Below, piece after piece: positions 16,181 through 25,378 of a stretch of 64,000 nucleotides of DNA. Numbering within the stretch: the stretch's first letter is position 1; each line of letters begins with the position of its first letter. The stretch is from the NCBI GenBank assembly GCA_035296905.1, contig DATHAA010000081.1:10155-74154 (forward strand), in the 5' to 3' direction. Below the pieces are notes generated by a model that was not told where the DNA came from, made no database searches, and worked only from the letters and a program-made list of their open reading frames with translations. Position numbers and translations under genes: made by a program. Source of the DNA: DATEOR01 sp035296905. GTDB taxonomy: Bacteria > Actinomycetota > Thermoleophilia > Gaiellales > Gaiellaceae.

Positions 16181-17271
16181 AGCGCGCCGGTGAGCCGCTC
16201 GAGGTCGTCGTGATTCGTCCAGAAGCCGCACGACGCGCGCAGCCAGCCGAGCCCGGGCAGGTCCCGGATCACGACTCCCGCGTCGGCGAGACGCGCAACG
16301 ATCTCTTTCGAGTCTCCAACGGCCTTCCACGTGACGAGCGTGGCCTGACCGGGCTCGGTGACGACCTCGCAGCCCGATCCTTCGAGCATATGCATGAGGT
16401 GCGCGGCCATGTCGGCGGCGTGGGCGTACCTCTCCTCCCCCGCCTCCTCCGCGAAGGCGAGCGATTCCAGCAGGCCGACCCCCGAGGCGGCGGCGATCCA
16501 GCCCGGGTCGAAGCGCGCCGCTCCGGCCGTGGGGTCGTACGTGTAGTCGTCACCGAACTCCCATGATCCGTAGCTCGGCATCGCCATGCGCAGCTCCTCG
16601 ACACGCTCGGGACGGACGAAGAGAGCGCCCGTCACATCCGGGCCGAGGAGCCATTTCTGCGCCGACACGGTGTAGAAGTCGCAGCCGAGGTCGGCAACGC
16701 CGACGGGAATCGCCCCGGCCGCCTGGGCCCCGTCCACGAGCAGCGGGACTCCCCGCACTGCCAGCCTTTCGACCGGCAGCATCGCGCCGGTGAGCCAAGA
16801 GACGTGCGAAAGCGCCACGAGCTTCGTCCGCTCCGTGATCGCGGCTTCGAGAGCGCCGGGGAGCTCCGCGACAGGCAGGTCACGCACGGGCACAACCTGC
16901 AGGTCCGCTTTCGAGGCCACGAGGCCACCGAAGAGGCCCGGGTGCTCGGAGTCCGTGGTCACGACCTCGTCGCCGGGGCCGATGTTGAGGCCGTTGAGGA
17001 CGACGTTGCACCCCTCTGTGGTCGAGTTCGTGAGCGCGATGGTCTCCGCCGACGCCCCGAGGAAGCGGGCGAGAGCGGCGCGGACGTCGTCCCGCCGAGT
17101 GAGCATCGCCTCGAAGTACTCCTGGCTGGAGCGGCCTTGCTCCAGATCACGGTCGAGCGTGACCCGCATCGACTCCACGGTTCGGCGCGGGAGCGGTCCG
17201 TTGGTCCCCGCATTGAGATATGCGAGCCGGTCGAGGACAGGCAGCCCGGCGCGAACAGCGTCTAGGTCCAC
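16177..17271 (-). CDS. Class V aminotransferase / cysteine desulfurase-like PLP enzyme
   Basis: A 364-residue fold-type I PLP enzyme. Visible signatures are AYLNAGTNGPLP at the start, TNSTTEGCNVVLNGL, VDGAQAAGAIPV and the PLP lysine in SAQKWLLGP. These fit the NifS/isopenicillin-epimerase branch of class V; whether it is a desulfurase, epimerase or transaminase is not decided by sequence. The GTG start has GGAGG 4 nt upstream and overlaps the EEP-family gene by 10 nt, so the two are cotranscribed. Confidence 0.88.
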   Translation of the reverse strand: MDLDAVRAGLPVLDRLAYLNAGTNGPLPRRTVESMRVTLDRDLEQGRSSQEYFEAMLTRRDDVRAALARFLGASAETIALTNSTTEGCNVVLNGLNIGPGDEVVTTDSEHPGLFGGLVASKADLQVVPVRDLPVAELPGALEAAITERTKLVALSHVSWLTGAMLPVERLAVRGVPLLVDGAQAAGAIPVGVADLGCDFYTVSAQKWLLGPDVTGALFVRPERVEELRMAMPSYGSWEFGDDYTYDPTAGAARFDPGWIAAASGVGLLESLAFAEEAGEERYAHAADMAAHLMHMLEGSGCEVVTEPGQATLVTWKAVGDSKEIVARLADAGVVIRDLPGLGWLRASCGFWTNHDDLERLTGAL

Positions 17272-17981
17272 GCCACCTCCGCTTCGACCGGCGCGTGGTC
17301 GGAGAGGAGCGCGCCGTTCACGCGCCTCCGCTTTGGAGGCCACGTGCTCGGCGTGCGCTCGAGCGCGACGCCGCGTACGAGGATCTGGTCGATCCCCTCG
17401 ATCGGCGACGAGTAATCCTGGATCGCGTAGGCGGCCACGTTGAAGTCGCCGCACAGGATGCACCGTTTGGCACCCGCGACGAAATCCGCTGCGAGCCCGA
17501 CCTCGATGCACGCAATGTCGGAGTTGTTCGTCGCGTGCAGGTTCGCGACGGTCAGCGTCCTTCCCTCGAGCGCAACGTCCACCGCCTGGCAAACCCGCCG
17601 CTGGCGCCCTCCCCTCAGCCACTCGAGCCGCCCGATCTCCGGGTTCAGGACGAGGGTCCGGTCGCCAAGAATGTCGAAGCGGTGGCTCAGGAGCGTCGCG
17701 TTCGCCTGCCCGGCTGCCGTGAACCTCACCCGGACTGGGTCGATGTCCGTGATGAAGCGGGCGACCGGCCCCAGAAAGCCGGGCACCGTGACCGACCAAA
17801 TGGCGCGCATCCCGCTCCAGCGCTCCAGCCGCCCCAGGGCCCAGAGCGGAACCTCCTGCAGCGCAACAATGTCGGGCGCGTCGAGGCTGACAAGGCGCAC
17901 CATGCGCTCCAAGTAGGTCCGGCTCGACTTGGGATGCGTACGCCCGTGATAGAGGTTCCAGGTGCGAATGACGAGTCCCAC
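17262..17981 (-). CDS. Endonuclease/exonuclease/phosphatase-family protein
   Basis: A 239-residue member of the EEP superfamily (exonuclease III, DNase I, inositol phosphatases, sphingomyelinases). Metal and catalytic motifs appear in order: TWNLYHG, IVALQEV, VANLHAT, CGDFNVAA and LLSDHAPVEAEV. No signal peptide or extra domain indicates the substrate. The GTG start lies 9 nt from a TATGCT hexamer; it heads a two-gene operon with the class V aminotransferase and diverges from the 99-residue gene at 18005. Confidence 0.87.
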   Translation of the reverse strand: MGLVIRTWNLYHGRTHPKSSRTYLERMVRLVSLDAPDIVALQEVPLWALGRLERWSGMRAIWSVTVPGFLGPVARFITDIDPVRVRFTAAGQANATLLSHRFDILGDRTLVLNPEIGRLEWLRGGRQRRVCQAVDVALEGRTLTVANLHATNNSDIACIEVGLAADFVAGAKRCILCGDFNVAAYAIQDYSSPIEGIDQILVRGVALERTPSTWPPKRRRVNGALLSDHAPVEAEVAWT

Positions 17982-18004
17982 GGCCGACGCAGCATAGGGA
18001 ACCC

Positions 18005-18304
18005 GTGCGCGGACGATTCGTGGATCTCGTCGAGCGGCAGATCGCCCTCTTCGAAGCCGAGAACCAGGGTCTCATCAGCGACACCGAGGCTGCTCTGGCC
18101 TCCTACAACCGCGCGCCCCGGGACGAGGCGGAGGAGCGCTACGGCGACTACCTCGACCTCGTCGAGACCGGCACCGACGAGCTCGTCGAGCTGCGCAACA
18201 ACTTCGCGGCCACCCTCGACGAGGATTCGTACGAGGAGTACCACGAGGTCTTCAACAGGACCGTCCGCAAGCGGCTTCCCCGTTTCGGCCTTGAGCTGGA
18301 CTAG
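18005..18304 (+). CDS. Uncharacterised 99-residue helical protein
   Basis: Not recognised. It is acidic and predicted almost wholly helical, with heptad-like spacing (FVDLVERQIALFEAE, then YGDYLDLVETGTDELVEL) and no Cys, signal peptide or membrane segment. Codon use is like its neighbours. The GTG at 18005 is the first start; a second GTG at 18020 would remove five residues. It lies 23 bp from the divergent EEP gene and 90 bp before the MFS exporter. Confidence 0.7.
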   Translation: MRGRFVDLVERQIALFEAENQGLISDTEAALASYNRAPRDEAEERYGDYLDLVETGTDELVELRNNFAATLDEDSYEEYHEVFNRTVRKRLPRFGLELD

Positions 18305-18394
18305 CGCATTGCGCTTCCCGTTCCGCGTTCCCAAGGAATGTGAAGTTTCGGAAAACGGACTGGTGCGCAGCCGCGAGGCCGGTAGGGTGCAAGC

Positions 18395-19840
18395 GTGCCC
18401 GCGAGAGGTAGCAGCCGCTGGCTCGCGCTTTACGTACTTTGCCTCGGCGACATCATGATCGTCCTCGACAGCACGATCGTGAACGTCGCGTTGCCGTCCA
18501 TTCGGGACGATCTCGGCTTTTCTCAGACCTCGCTGGCATGGGTCGTGAACGCGTACCTGCTCACGTTCGGCGGTTTCTTGCTCCTGGGCGGCCGTCTCGG
18601 CGATCTCTATGGACACCGGCGCCTCTTCCTCGTCGGAATCTCGGTCTTCACGATGGCTTCGCTCGCGTGCGGGCTCGCCACCTCCCAGGCGTTCCTCATA
18701 ACGGCTCGCGCAGTCCAGGGTTTCGGGGGCGCGATCGTCTCCGTCGTCGTCCTCTCGCTAATCATGATCATGTTCACCGAGCCGGCCGAGAGGGCGAAAG
18801 CCATGGGCGTCGTCGGGTTCGTCCTTTCGGGAGGCGGGACTGCCGGTGTGCTGCTCGGCGGCATCCTCACCGACCTTCTCAGCTGGCACTGGATCTTCCT
18901 CGTCAACATCCCGGTCGGAATCGCAGTCTTCGTGCTCTCCGTCTATCTCTGCCCGAGCGTGCAGACGCCGACCGGGGAGCGGAAGCTCGATGTCGGCGGC
19001 GCGATCACCGTGACCGCGGCGCTCATGCTCGCCGTCTACGCCATCGTCAAGGGCAACGAGGTCGGCTGGACCTCCGCGCGAACCCTCGGGTTCCTCTGCG
19101 CGTCCCTCGTCCTTTTCGTCGTCTTCGTCGTGATCGAGGCACGCCATCCTGCGCCTCTCATGCCGCTCAGCCTCTTTCGGCACCGGAACCTCTCCGTTGC
19201 GAACGTCATCGGCGTTCTGATGGCGGCCGCGATGTTCGCGATGTTCTTCTTCTCGGCGCTCTACCTGCAGCTCGTGCTCGGCTACAGCCCGCTCGAGGTC
19301 GGCCTCGCGTTTCTGCCCTCAACGCTCGTCTGGGGTTTTGCGTCGCTATTCCTCTCCGATCGCCTCGTGATGAGGTTCGGCATCAAGACGCCGCTCGTTG
19401 GCGGCCTCGGTTTCTTCATCCTGGGCCTGCTCCTCTTCGCCCGCGCGCCGGTGGACGGGACCTTCACCATGGATGTCCTCCTGCCGATGCTCTTCTTCGG
19501 CCTCGGCGGCGGCATCACGTTCAATCCGCTCCTCCTGGCGGCCATGGGCGACGTCGAGCCCCAGGACTCCGGTCTGGCCTCGGGAGTCGTGAACACCGCG
19601 TTCATGATGGGCGGCGCGCTCGGCCTGGCCGTGCTCGCGGCAATCGCGACGTCTCGCACGGAGAACCTGCTCGCCTCGGGCGACTCTCAGCTCGAGGCGA
19701 GCAGCGGCGGTTACGACGCGGCGTTTGTCGTCGGTGCGCTCTTCGCGGCAACCGCAGGCATCCTCGCGGCCACGCTGCTCCGCGCCGTCTCGGCGCCCGC
19801 GCACGCAATGGCAGAACCGGTCACCGCTCAGTCGGAGTAG
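18395..19840 (+). CDS. DHA2-family MFS drug exporter (EmrB/QacA type)
   Basis: Proton-coupled efflux transporter with about 14 membrane segments over 481 residues. Motif D1 is seen as LDSTIVNVALPSI, motif A as GGRLGDLYGHRR, and motif C-like Gly/Pro spacing as GGTAGVLLGGILTD. Substrates are typically lipophilic cations or antibiotics but cannot be read here. The GTG at 18395 follows TAGGGT by 6 nt, so a leaderless mRNA is plausible, although AGGG could also act as a weak Shine-Dalgarno. No regulator gene is adjacent; the 90-bp leader contains only a small ATTCC-TTG-GGAAC-type palindrome. Confidence 0.93.
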   Translation: MPARGSSRWLALYVLCLGDIMIVLDSTIVNVALPSIRDDLGFSQTSLAWVVNAYLLTFGGFLLLGGRLGDLYGHRRLFLVGISVFTMASLACGLATSQAFLITARAVQGFGGAIVSVVVLSLIMIMFTEPAERAKAMGVVGFVLSGGGTAGVLLGGILTDLLSWHWIFLVNIPVGIAVFVLSVYLCPSVQTPTGERKLDVGGAITVTAALMLAVYAIVKGNEVGWTSARTLGFLCASLVLFVVFVVIEARHPAPLMPLSLFRHRNLSVANVIGVLMAAAMFAMFFFSALYLQLVLGYSPLEVGLAFLPSTLVWGFASLFLSDRLVMRFGIKTPLVGGLGFFILGLLLFARAPVDGTFTMDVLLPMLFFGLGGGITFNPLLLAAMGDVEPQDSGLASGVVNTAFMMGGALGLAVLAAIATSRTENLLASGDSQLEASSGGYDAAFVVGALFAATAGILAATLLRAVSAPAHAMAEPVTAQSE

Positions 19841-19873
19841 ACGTGCGCGCGACTTGAGCCGCAAGCGCGGCCG

Positions 19874-20449
19874 CTACGTGAGCGTCTTCCCCTCGCGAAG
19901 GAGCTCCACGTACTCGGCGATGCGCTTCGCCCGCGTCTCGGGCCGCTTCGCGTCCGTGATGCGGTAGAGAAACGAGTAGCGCTTCGTCGAGCTGAGGCTC
20001 TCGAAGAACTCGCGCGCGGCCGGCTCGGCGTCGAGCGCTGCCTGGAAGTCATCCGGCACCGTCGCAGTCGCCGGCGAGTCGTAGGCGTTGTCCCAGCGTC
20101 CGTCCTCCTTGGCCCGGTCGATCTCGCGGAGACCGGATGGGCGCATACGGCCCTCCGCGCTCAGCCTCTCGGCCTTTTCGCGGTTCCGCTTCGACCATTT
20201 GCTTCGCGCGCGGCGCGGCGTGAAGCGCTGGAGATAGTGATTGTCGTCCAGGGGTTTCGCCTGGCCGTCTATCCAGCCATGGCAGAGGGCGATCTCGACC
20301 GCCTCGGCGTACACGACGGACTGGATCCCCGAGGCTTGCTTCGCGAACTTGAGCCAGATGCCGTCGGATTCTTCGCCGTGCTCGCCCATCCAGGCCTCGA
20401 GCTCGGCCGGGGTGGCGAAGAAGAGGACCGTCTGCTCGACCTTCGACAC
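19874..20449 (-). CDS. YdeI/OmdA-family protein
   Basis: A 191-residue protein of the YdeI/OmpD-associated family, two related alpha/beta halves. Signatures include LFFATPAELEAWM, SDGIWLKFAK, EIALCHGWIDGQ and QRFTPRRARSKWSKRN. Members have been linked to bacteriocin or peptide resistance and to stress, without a proven reaction. The GTG start is 3 bp after the stop of the FAD oxidoreductase, so it is the distal gene of that operon. It converges on the MFS gene with 33 bp between stops. Confidence 0.87.
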   Translation of the reverse strand: MSKVEQTVLFFATPAELEAWMGEHGEESDGIWLKFAKQASGIQSVVYAEAVEIALCHGWIDGQAKPLDDNHYLQRFTPRRARSKWSKRNREKAERLSAEGRMRPSGLREIDRAKEDGRWDNAYDSPATATVPDDFQAALDAEPAAREFFESLSSTKRYSFLYRITDAKRPETRAKRIAEYVELLREGKTLT

Positions 20450-20452
20450 GCC

Positions 20453-21847
20453 TCAGCGCCGGGCGCGGAAGAAGCCTTGCGGGGCGAGGCCGGCCACCCT
20501 CTTCGTCACGGGATCGACGCTCTTGCCCCGGTCTTCGCGGCTTTCCTTGTGCCGGACGGCCTGGCGGACGACGAGCCCGCCGACGAAGCGGACAGGCTCG
20601 GGCGGAAACTTCCCGCAGACGCCGCAGTTGACGGGTGAGCCGGCCCACTCGTCGTCGCGTCGAAGCGCGCTCGAGGCGAGCATCTTCGCGATCGTGAGCG
20701 ACGGTGCGACCCCGTTTCCGGAGTAGCCCGTTCCGTAGACGATGTGGGCGCGTGCGGGCAGTGCGCCGACGATCGGGAACCCGTCCGTCGTCCGGTCGAT
20801 CGGCCCACCCCACGCATGCGTGACCGGCACGCCTTGCGCCGCGGGCACGAGCTTCACGAGCTCCTCCTCGAGCTCGCGGGTCTGGCGCCGGTTGTAGTCG
20901 AAGTTCGAGTTCACCCGGCCGCCGAAGGCAAGGCGCCCGCCGCCACGGCCGAACGCAACGCGTCCGTCCTTCGTCGGGCGGTAGTAGTGGACGAGCATGC
21001 GGCAGTCCGAGATCGCCTCGCCCCCGCGCCAGCCGCTCTGGTCCAGTCTCTCCGCCATCGGCGCCGTCGCGACCATGTCGCTCGAGACCGCCACGATCGC
21101 CCGTGCAAGCTCGGGGATCTTCGTTGCCCAGGCATTCAGGGCGAGCACGATGCTGCCGGCCCGGATTCGGCCCGAGGGCGTGCGCACAACTCCATCCTCG
21201 CGGTCGAGCTCCACCATCGGCGTGCGCTCGTAGATGCGGACACCCTTTTCGAGCGCGACCCTTCGCAGTCCGCGCGCCAGGAGGGCCGGCTGCACGATCG
21301 CCGCGGTCTTCTCGTAGGCCGCCCCGAGATGGATGGGCGAGCCGGTTCGTTCCTGAACCTCCTCCGCGCTCAGGATCTCGTACGGGCGAGCGCCATGTGC
21401 CTCGGCTGTCTCCACGCTCGACTCCCACGCGCCGACCTGCGCCGGCGAAGTCGCTGTCCAGAGCCAGCCGCCCTGGTGAAAGTGTGCGTCCACACCCTCG
21501 CGCTCGCAGAAGGCGCCGATCTCCCGGACGGCATCCTCGGAGGCCGTGGCGAGGCGAACGGCTTCCTCTTCCCCCGCGCGTTTGATCAACGTCTGGAACT
21601 TCGACCACCACGTGAGCGCAAAGCCGCCGTTTCGGCCCGACGGGCCGCCGCCGCAGATGTCCTGGTCGATCACCACGACGTCCGCGCCCGGCTCGAGCTC
21701 CTTGATTCGAAGCGCCGTCCAGAGCCCTGTGTAGCCGCCGCCGATGATGCAGACGTCGGCCTTGGTGTCCTCGAGGAGCTCATGCGACTCGACGCCGTCC
21801 TCGGCGCGCAGGGCCTCCTGGAGCCAGAATGAGCGCGGGCCGGCCAT
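20453..21847 (-). CDS. DAO-family FAD-dependent oxidoreductase
   Basis: A 464-residue flavoenzyme of the D-amino-acid/glycine-oxidase superfamily, close to gamma-glutamylputrescine-oxidase-like (PuuB/OrdL) proteins. The dinucleotide fold is at about 31-60 (CIIGGGYTGLWTAL), then GPSGRNGGFAL, where flavin contacts lie, and a C-terminal FAD segment IVYGTGYSGNGVAPS. The substrate is probably a secondary or primary amine but is not settled. The extra C-terminal CGVCGKFPPEP stretch is unusual. The ATG at 21847 is 11 nt past the dnaE2 stop; GAGG and also a TAGGGT hexamer 8 nt upstream precede it. Confidence 0.9.
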   Translation of the reverse strand: MAGPRSFWLQEALRAEDGVESHELLEDTKADVCIIGGGYTGLWTALRIKELEPGADVVVIDQDICGGGPSGRNGGFALTWWSKFQTLIKRAGEEEAVRLATASEDAVREIGAFCEREGVDAHFHQGGWLWTATSPAQVGAWESSVETAEAHGARPYEILSAEEVQERTGSPIHLGAAYEKTAAIVQPALLARGLRRVALEKGVRIYERTPMVELDREDGVVRTPSGRIRAGSIVLALNAWATKIPELARAIVAVSSDMVATAPMAERLDQSGWRGGEAISDCRMLVHYYRPTKDGRVAFGRGGGRLAFGGRVNSNFDYNRRQTRELEEELVKLVPAAQGVPVTHAWGGPIDRTTDGFPIVGALPARAHIVYGTGYSGNGVAPSLTIAKMLASSALRRDDEWAGSPVNCGVCGKFPPEPVRFVGGLVVRQAVRHKESREDRGKSVDPVTKRVAGLAPQGFFRARR

Positions 21848-21855
21848 GCGCCTCA

Positions 21856-21861
21856 ACCCTA
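21856..21861 (-). promoter_or_regulatory. Candidate -10 inside the dnaE2 3' end
   Basis: TAGGGT lies 8 nt before the ATG of the FAD oxidoreductase and overlaps the dnaE2 stop. It could give that gene expression independent of the SOS operon. Confidence 0.3.
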
Positions 21862-24800
21862 CCGATGGCCGAAGTGGTGAGCCTCCGGAAGCGCGGAGCG
21901 CACCTCGGCTTCGCCGGCGGCCTGGCGGGCGAGCGGCGCCAGCGTGACGAGCTCGTCCACGATCAGGTTCCTGTTGCGCTCGAAGCGCTCGAAGCGGCCG
22001 CGTGCAAGGAGGAGCGGCTCGCCCCGGACGAGCGGCCGGAAACGCTCGTACACCTCCAGCGGGACGATCAGGTTCATCTGACCGTGCTCGTCCTCGAGGA
22101 GCATGAAGACGACGCCGTTCGCGGTCGCCGGGCGCTGGCGGGCGACGACGAGGCCCGCGATCGCAACGCGGCTCCTGTGCTCGAGGTGCTCCAAGTCGGC
22201 GCTCGTCGCCACCTCTGCGGGCAGGTGCGGGCGGAGGAGCTCCAGCGGGTGGACGCCGATCGACATGCTCGTCGTCCGGTAGTCGGCCAGCATGCGCTCC
22301 CACGACGTCTGCTCGGGGAGCTCGGGAATCTCCGACGTCGGCCCGAGCGGAAGCGCTAGCTGGCGCTCGTCGCCGTCCGCGCCGACCGAGACCGAGCGTG
22401 GAGCGAGACCGAGCCGCCAGAGGAGCTGGCGCCGCGGCCAGCCGAACGAATCGCAGGCTCCCGAGGCCACGAGCGCCTCGAGCCCGGGCCGGTCGAGCGG
22501 GGCACGCTGCGCGAGCCGGACGACGCTGCTGAAGTGGCCGTTCTCCTCCCGCTCGGCCACGAACATCTTCGCGGGCTGCTCTCCGAGGCCCTTGATGTAG
22601 CCGAGCCCGATACGCACGGAGTCCCTTTCGATCCGGCACGAGGCGGCGCTCAGGTTCACGTCGGGCGGCAGAACCTCGACCCCGCGGCGCTGAGCGTCGC
22701 GCACGAGGCTCGCCGGCGGATAGAAGCCCATCGGCTGGGCGTTCAGGAGCGCACAGAGGAACTCGCCGGGGTAGTAATGGCGAAGCCAAGCGGACTGGTA
22801 GGCGAGGAGCGCGAAGGCGGCCGCGTGCGACTTGGGGAAGCCGAACGCCGCGAAGCCGTTGATCTTCGAGAAGACAAGCTCCGTGGTCTTCTCGGGCACG
22901 CCGTTTCTCGCCGCTCCCGCGAAGAAGCGCTCGCGATGGGCCTCGATTGCGTCCTGGCTCCGCTTGCGGCTCATCGCCCGGCGCAGCCCCTCAGCCTCCC
23001 CCACGCTGAACCCCGCGAGCGCCATCGCGACCTCGAGGACCTGCTCCTGGAAGATGATCGCGCCGAGCGTCTCCTCGAGACACTCCGCGAGGAGCGGATG
23101 GTCGTGCGGGATGACGTAGGACGGATCCTCGCGCCGGCGCTGCCTGCGCTCGACGTAGGGGTGCACGGCTTTCCCCTGGATCGGCCCCGGCCGGACGAGC
23201 GCCACCTGCACGGTCAGGTCGTCGAGGTTCTCCGGCCTTGTGCGCAGGAGGCTCTGCATCTGCGCGCGGCTCTCGATCTGGAAGAGACCGACGGTGTCGG
23301 CGTCCTGGATCTCCCGGTACACCACGGAGTCGTCGAGCGGGATGCGGGAGAGGTCGATTCGCTCCCCGCGCAGGCGCACGATCTGGTCGACGCACTCCTC
23401 GACCGCAGAGAGCATCCCGAGCCCGAGCAGGTCGATCTTCAGGAAGCCCGCGTCGGCGCAGGAGTCCTTGTCCCACTGGCAGAGCCTGCGGCCCTCCATC
23501 GCCGCGTGCTCGACCGGGACGAGCTCCACGAGCGGGCGGCTCGAGATGACCATGCCGCCCGGGTGCTGGGAAAGGTGCCTTGGAAGCCCGCCAATCTCCG
23601 CGCAGAGCTCCCCGAACGCGCGCCAGCGCGGCGAGGCGAGCTTGCTCTCCGCCCCGGGCAGCTTCTTCATCTCCTCGGCGACGCGGCGCGGGCTCCCTTC
23701 GGTGATGCGTGCGAGCCGCTCGAGCTCCGACTGGGGCAGCCCGAGCGCCTTGCCGATGTCACGGATCGCACCTCGCGAGCGGTAGGTCGCAAAGCTCGCC
23801 ACAAGCGCCGAGCGCTCATGACCGTAGCGCTCGATCACGGCGACGATCAGCTTCTCGCGGATGTCGCGCGGGAAGTCGAGGTCGATGTCCGGCACGGAGA
23901 CGAGCTCGCGGTTCAGGAAGCGGCCGAGCGCGAGACCGGACGAGACCGGGTCCACGTGCGAGAGCCCGGTCAGGTAGCAGACGATCGAGCCGACCGAGCT
24001 TCCCCGGCCGCGGCCCGGCGGCAGGAGATGGCGCGGCGAGCCGGGTCCGCGCACCTCGTAGGCGACCTCGCGCGCGAGCTCGAGCACCTCCCAATGGAGA
24101 AGGAAGAAGCCTGAGAGCCCGAGCTCGGCGATGAGCGCGAGCTCTTTGCGGAGGCGGGCATCGGCACGACTGCGCAGGCCGGCGGGCGCGTTGCGGTAGC
24201 GCTCCTCGAACGCGCGCCCGCAGACCTTGGCCAGCTGCACGTCCGCAGGATCGGCGCCGCCGGAGAAATCGGGATAGCGATACCCGAGCTCGTGCGTCAG
24301 GTCGAACTCGAGCCGCTCGGCGAGCTCGACGGTCGCCCGAACGGCGTCTTTGTCCTCGGGCCAGCAGGCCGCAGCCTCCGCAGGCGAGGCAAGGACGAAC
24401 TGCTCGTTTCCGCGCCGCTCGGCCTCGCAGCCTTCGAGCGCGACGTTGTGCTTCACGGCGACGAGCACGTCCTGCAGGCGCGCGCGGCGCGGATGGTGCG
24501 CATGTACGTCTCCCGTGGCGATCGTGCGCACCTGGAGCGCCTCGGCCAGGTTGCGAAGCGCGGCGTTCCTGTGAGCGTCGCCGCGTGCATAGGGGCGCTG
24601 GAGCTCGACGTAGAAACGATCGCGCCCAAAGGCCTGGGCCAGGTGCGCAGCGGCGTTCGGGCTCTTGACGCCGAGTCCCTGGCGCGCGCAGCCCGAAAGG
24701 CAGACGAGCCCCTCGTTCAGCTCGGCGAGCAGGTCCGGATCGAGGCCGGGGTTGAGGCGCTCGCGGGCGTGCGCGGCGGTCAGCAGGCGGCACAGGTTCG

Positions 24801-25065
24801 CGTAACCGCGTGGGGTCTCGACCAGGAGAGTCAGGTGCGAGCCGTCGGCGAGGGTGGCCTCGGCGCCGGTGATGGCGCGGACGCCGACCGCGCGCGCCGC
24901 GTAGGCGAACTCGAGCGAACCGTAGACGCCGTCGTGGTCCGTCAGTGCAAGCGCCGGATAGCCGAGCTCGGCGGCGCGGACCGCGAGCTCCTCGGGCAGC
25001 GACGCGCCGTCGAGGAAGCTGTAGGCGGAGTGCGCGTGCAGCTCGATGTATTCCGTGCCGCTCAC
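21859..25065 (-). CDS. dnaE2: Error-prone DNA polymerase III alpha DnaE2 (ImuC)
   Basis: C-family polymerase of the SOS mutasome that extends past lesions. The 1068 residues show the PHP domain (ELHAHSAYSFLDGAS, 8-22), the polymerase core with PDIDLDFPRDIR carrying two catalytic Asp residues, GRGSSVGSIVCYL, and a C-terminal OB fold. It lacks the long C-terminal region of the replicative DnaE1. The GTG start is preceded by AAAGG with 6-nt spacing. It is the third gene after imuB and a DUF6504 gene; an 88-bp spacer holding a duplicated element separates it from DUF6504. Confidence 0.95.
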   Translation of the reverse strand: MSGTEYIELHAHSAYSFLDGASLPEELAVRAAELGYPALALTDHDGVYGSLEFAYAARAVGVRAITGAEATLADGSHLTLLVETPRGYANLCRLLTAAHARERLNPGLDPDLLAELNEGLVCLSGCARQGLGVKSPNAAAHLAQAFGRDRFYVELQRPYARGDAHRNAALRNLAEALQVRTIATGDVHAHHPRRARLQDVLVAVKHNVALEGCEAERRGNEQFVLASPAEAAACWPEDKDAVRATVELAERLEFDLTHELGYRYPDFSGGADPADVQLAKVCGRAFEERYRNAPAGLRSRADARLRKELALIAELGLSGFFLLHWEVLELAREVAYEVRGPGSPRHLLPPGRGRGSSVGSIVCYLTGLSHVDPVSSGLALGRFLNRELVSVPDIDLDFPRDIREKLIVAVIERYGHERSALVASFATYRSRGAIRDIGKALGLPQSELERLARITEGSPRRVAEEMKKLPGAESKLASPRWRAFGELCAEIGGLPRHLSQHPGGMVISSRPLVELVPVEHAAMEGRRLCQWDKDSCADAGFLKIDLLGLGMLSAVEECVDQIVRLRGERIDLSRIPLDDSVVYREIQDADTVGLFQIESRAQMQSLLRTRPENLDDLTVQVALVRPGPIQGKAVHPYVERRQRRREDPSYVIPHDHPLLAECLEETLGAIIFQEQVLEVAMALAGFSVGEAEGLRRAMSRKRSQDAIEAHRERFFAGAARNGVPEKTTELVFSKINGFAAFGFPKSHAAAFALLAYQSAWLRHYYPGEFLCALLNAQPMGFYPPASLVRDAQRRGVEVLPPDVNLSAASCRIERDSVRIGLGYIKGLGEQPAKMFVAEREENGHFSSVVRLAQRAPLDRPGLEALVASGACDSFGWPRRQLLWRLGLAPRSVSVGADGDERQLALPLGPTSEIPELPEQTSWERMLADYRTTSMSIGVHPLELLRPHLPAEVATSADLEHLEHRSRVAIAGLVVARQRPATANGVVFMLLEDEHGQMNLIVPLEVYERFRPLVRGEPLLLARGRFERFERNRNLIVDELVTLAPLARQAAGEAEVRSALPEAHHFGHR

Positions 25066-25113
25066 GCGCGCCTTTCGACCTTTTCCACGTCACACCCGCG
25101 CGCTTTCCGGCAA

Positions 25114-25150
25114 TAGGATCGAAGTGGAGGGAGGCCCGCGGCGGCCCCGG
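25114..25150. repeat. Copy 1 of a duplicated GC-rich intergenic element
   Basis: CGAAGTGGAGGGAGGCCC and the following 13 bases to 25150 recur with one change in 31 at 60991-61021. In both copies a TANNNT hexamer (here TAGGAT, 25114-25119, plus strand) directly precedes the block and CGCGCG lies about 17 bp further upstream. It sits between the DUF6504 stop and dnaE2. Confidence 0.75.
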
Positions 25151-25153
25151 GAT

Positions 25154-25378
25154 TCAGGCTTTCTGGCGGAACCAGCCTCCCCCCTCCTCGTCCTCGAAAA
25201 CCGCAACGTTCTCGCCCGTCGCGAGAACGAGGTCGAAGTAGCGCCGCCGCACGGGCGCGTCGGTCCACCAGCGGTCGAACACCCGCCACTCCTCGCGCAC
25301 TTGCAAGACGCCCACCTGCCCGACCGCAGCCGGCAACCCTTCCTCGACCGTGACGCGCACGGGTCGAGGCTCGTTCAG
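25154..25378 (-). CDS. DUF6504-like small protein of the imuB-dnaE2 operon
   Basis: A basic/aromatic protein of about 74 residues (EEWRVFDRWWTD, RRRYFDLVLATGE, EEGGGWF). Small proteins of this type sit beside imuB or dnaE2 in actinobacteria; function unknown. The conserved-looking part starts at NEPRPVRV. CTG at 25378, overlapping the imuB stop as CTGA, starts exactly there and is given. GTG at 25360 would drop six residues and GTG at 25426 would add sixteen, overlapping imuB by 52 bp. Confidence is high for the gene, low for the start. Confidence 0.75.
   Translation of the reverse strand: MNEPRPVRVTVEEGLPAAVGQVGVLQVREEWRVFDRWWTDAPVRRRYFDLVLATGENVAVFEDEEGGGWFRQKA

Noticed and set aside
15107..16330. 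Minus-strand frames opposite the HD and methyltransferase genes
   Set aside because: They contain no recognisable motif and contradict the HD and SAM-binding motifs on the plus strand.
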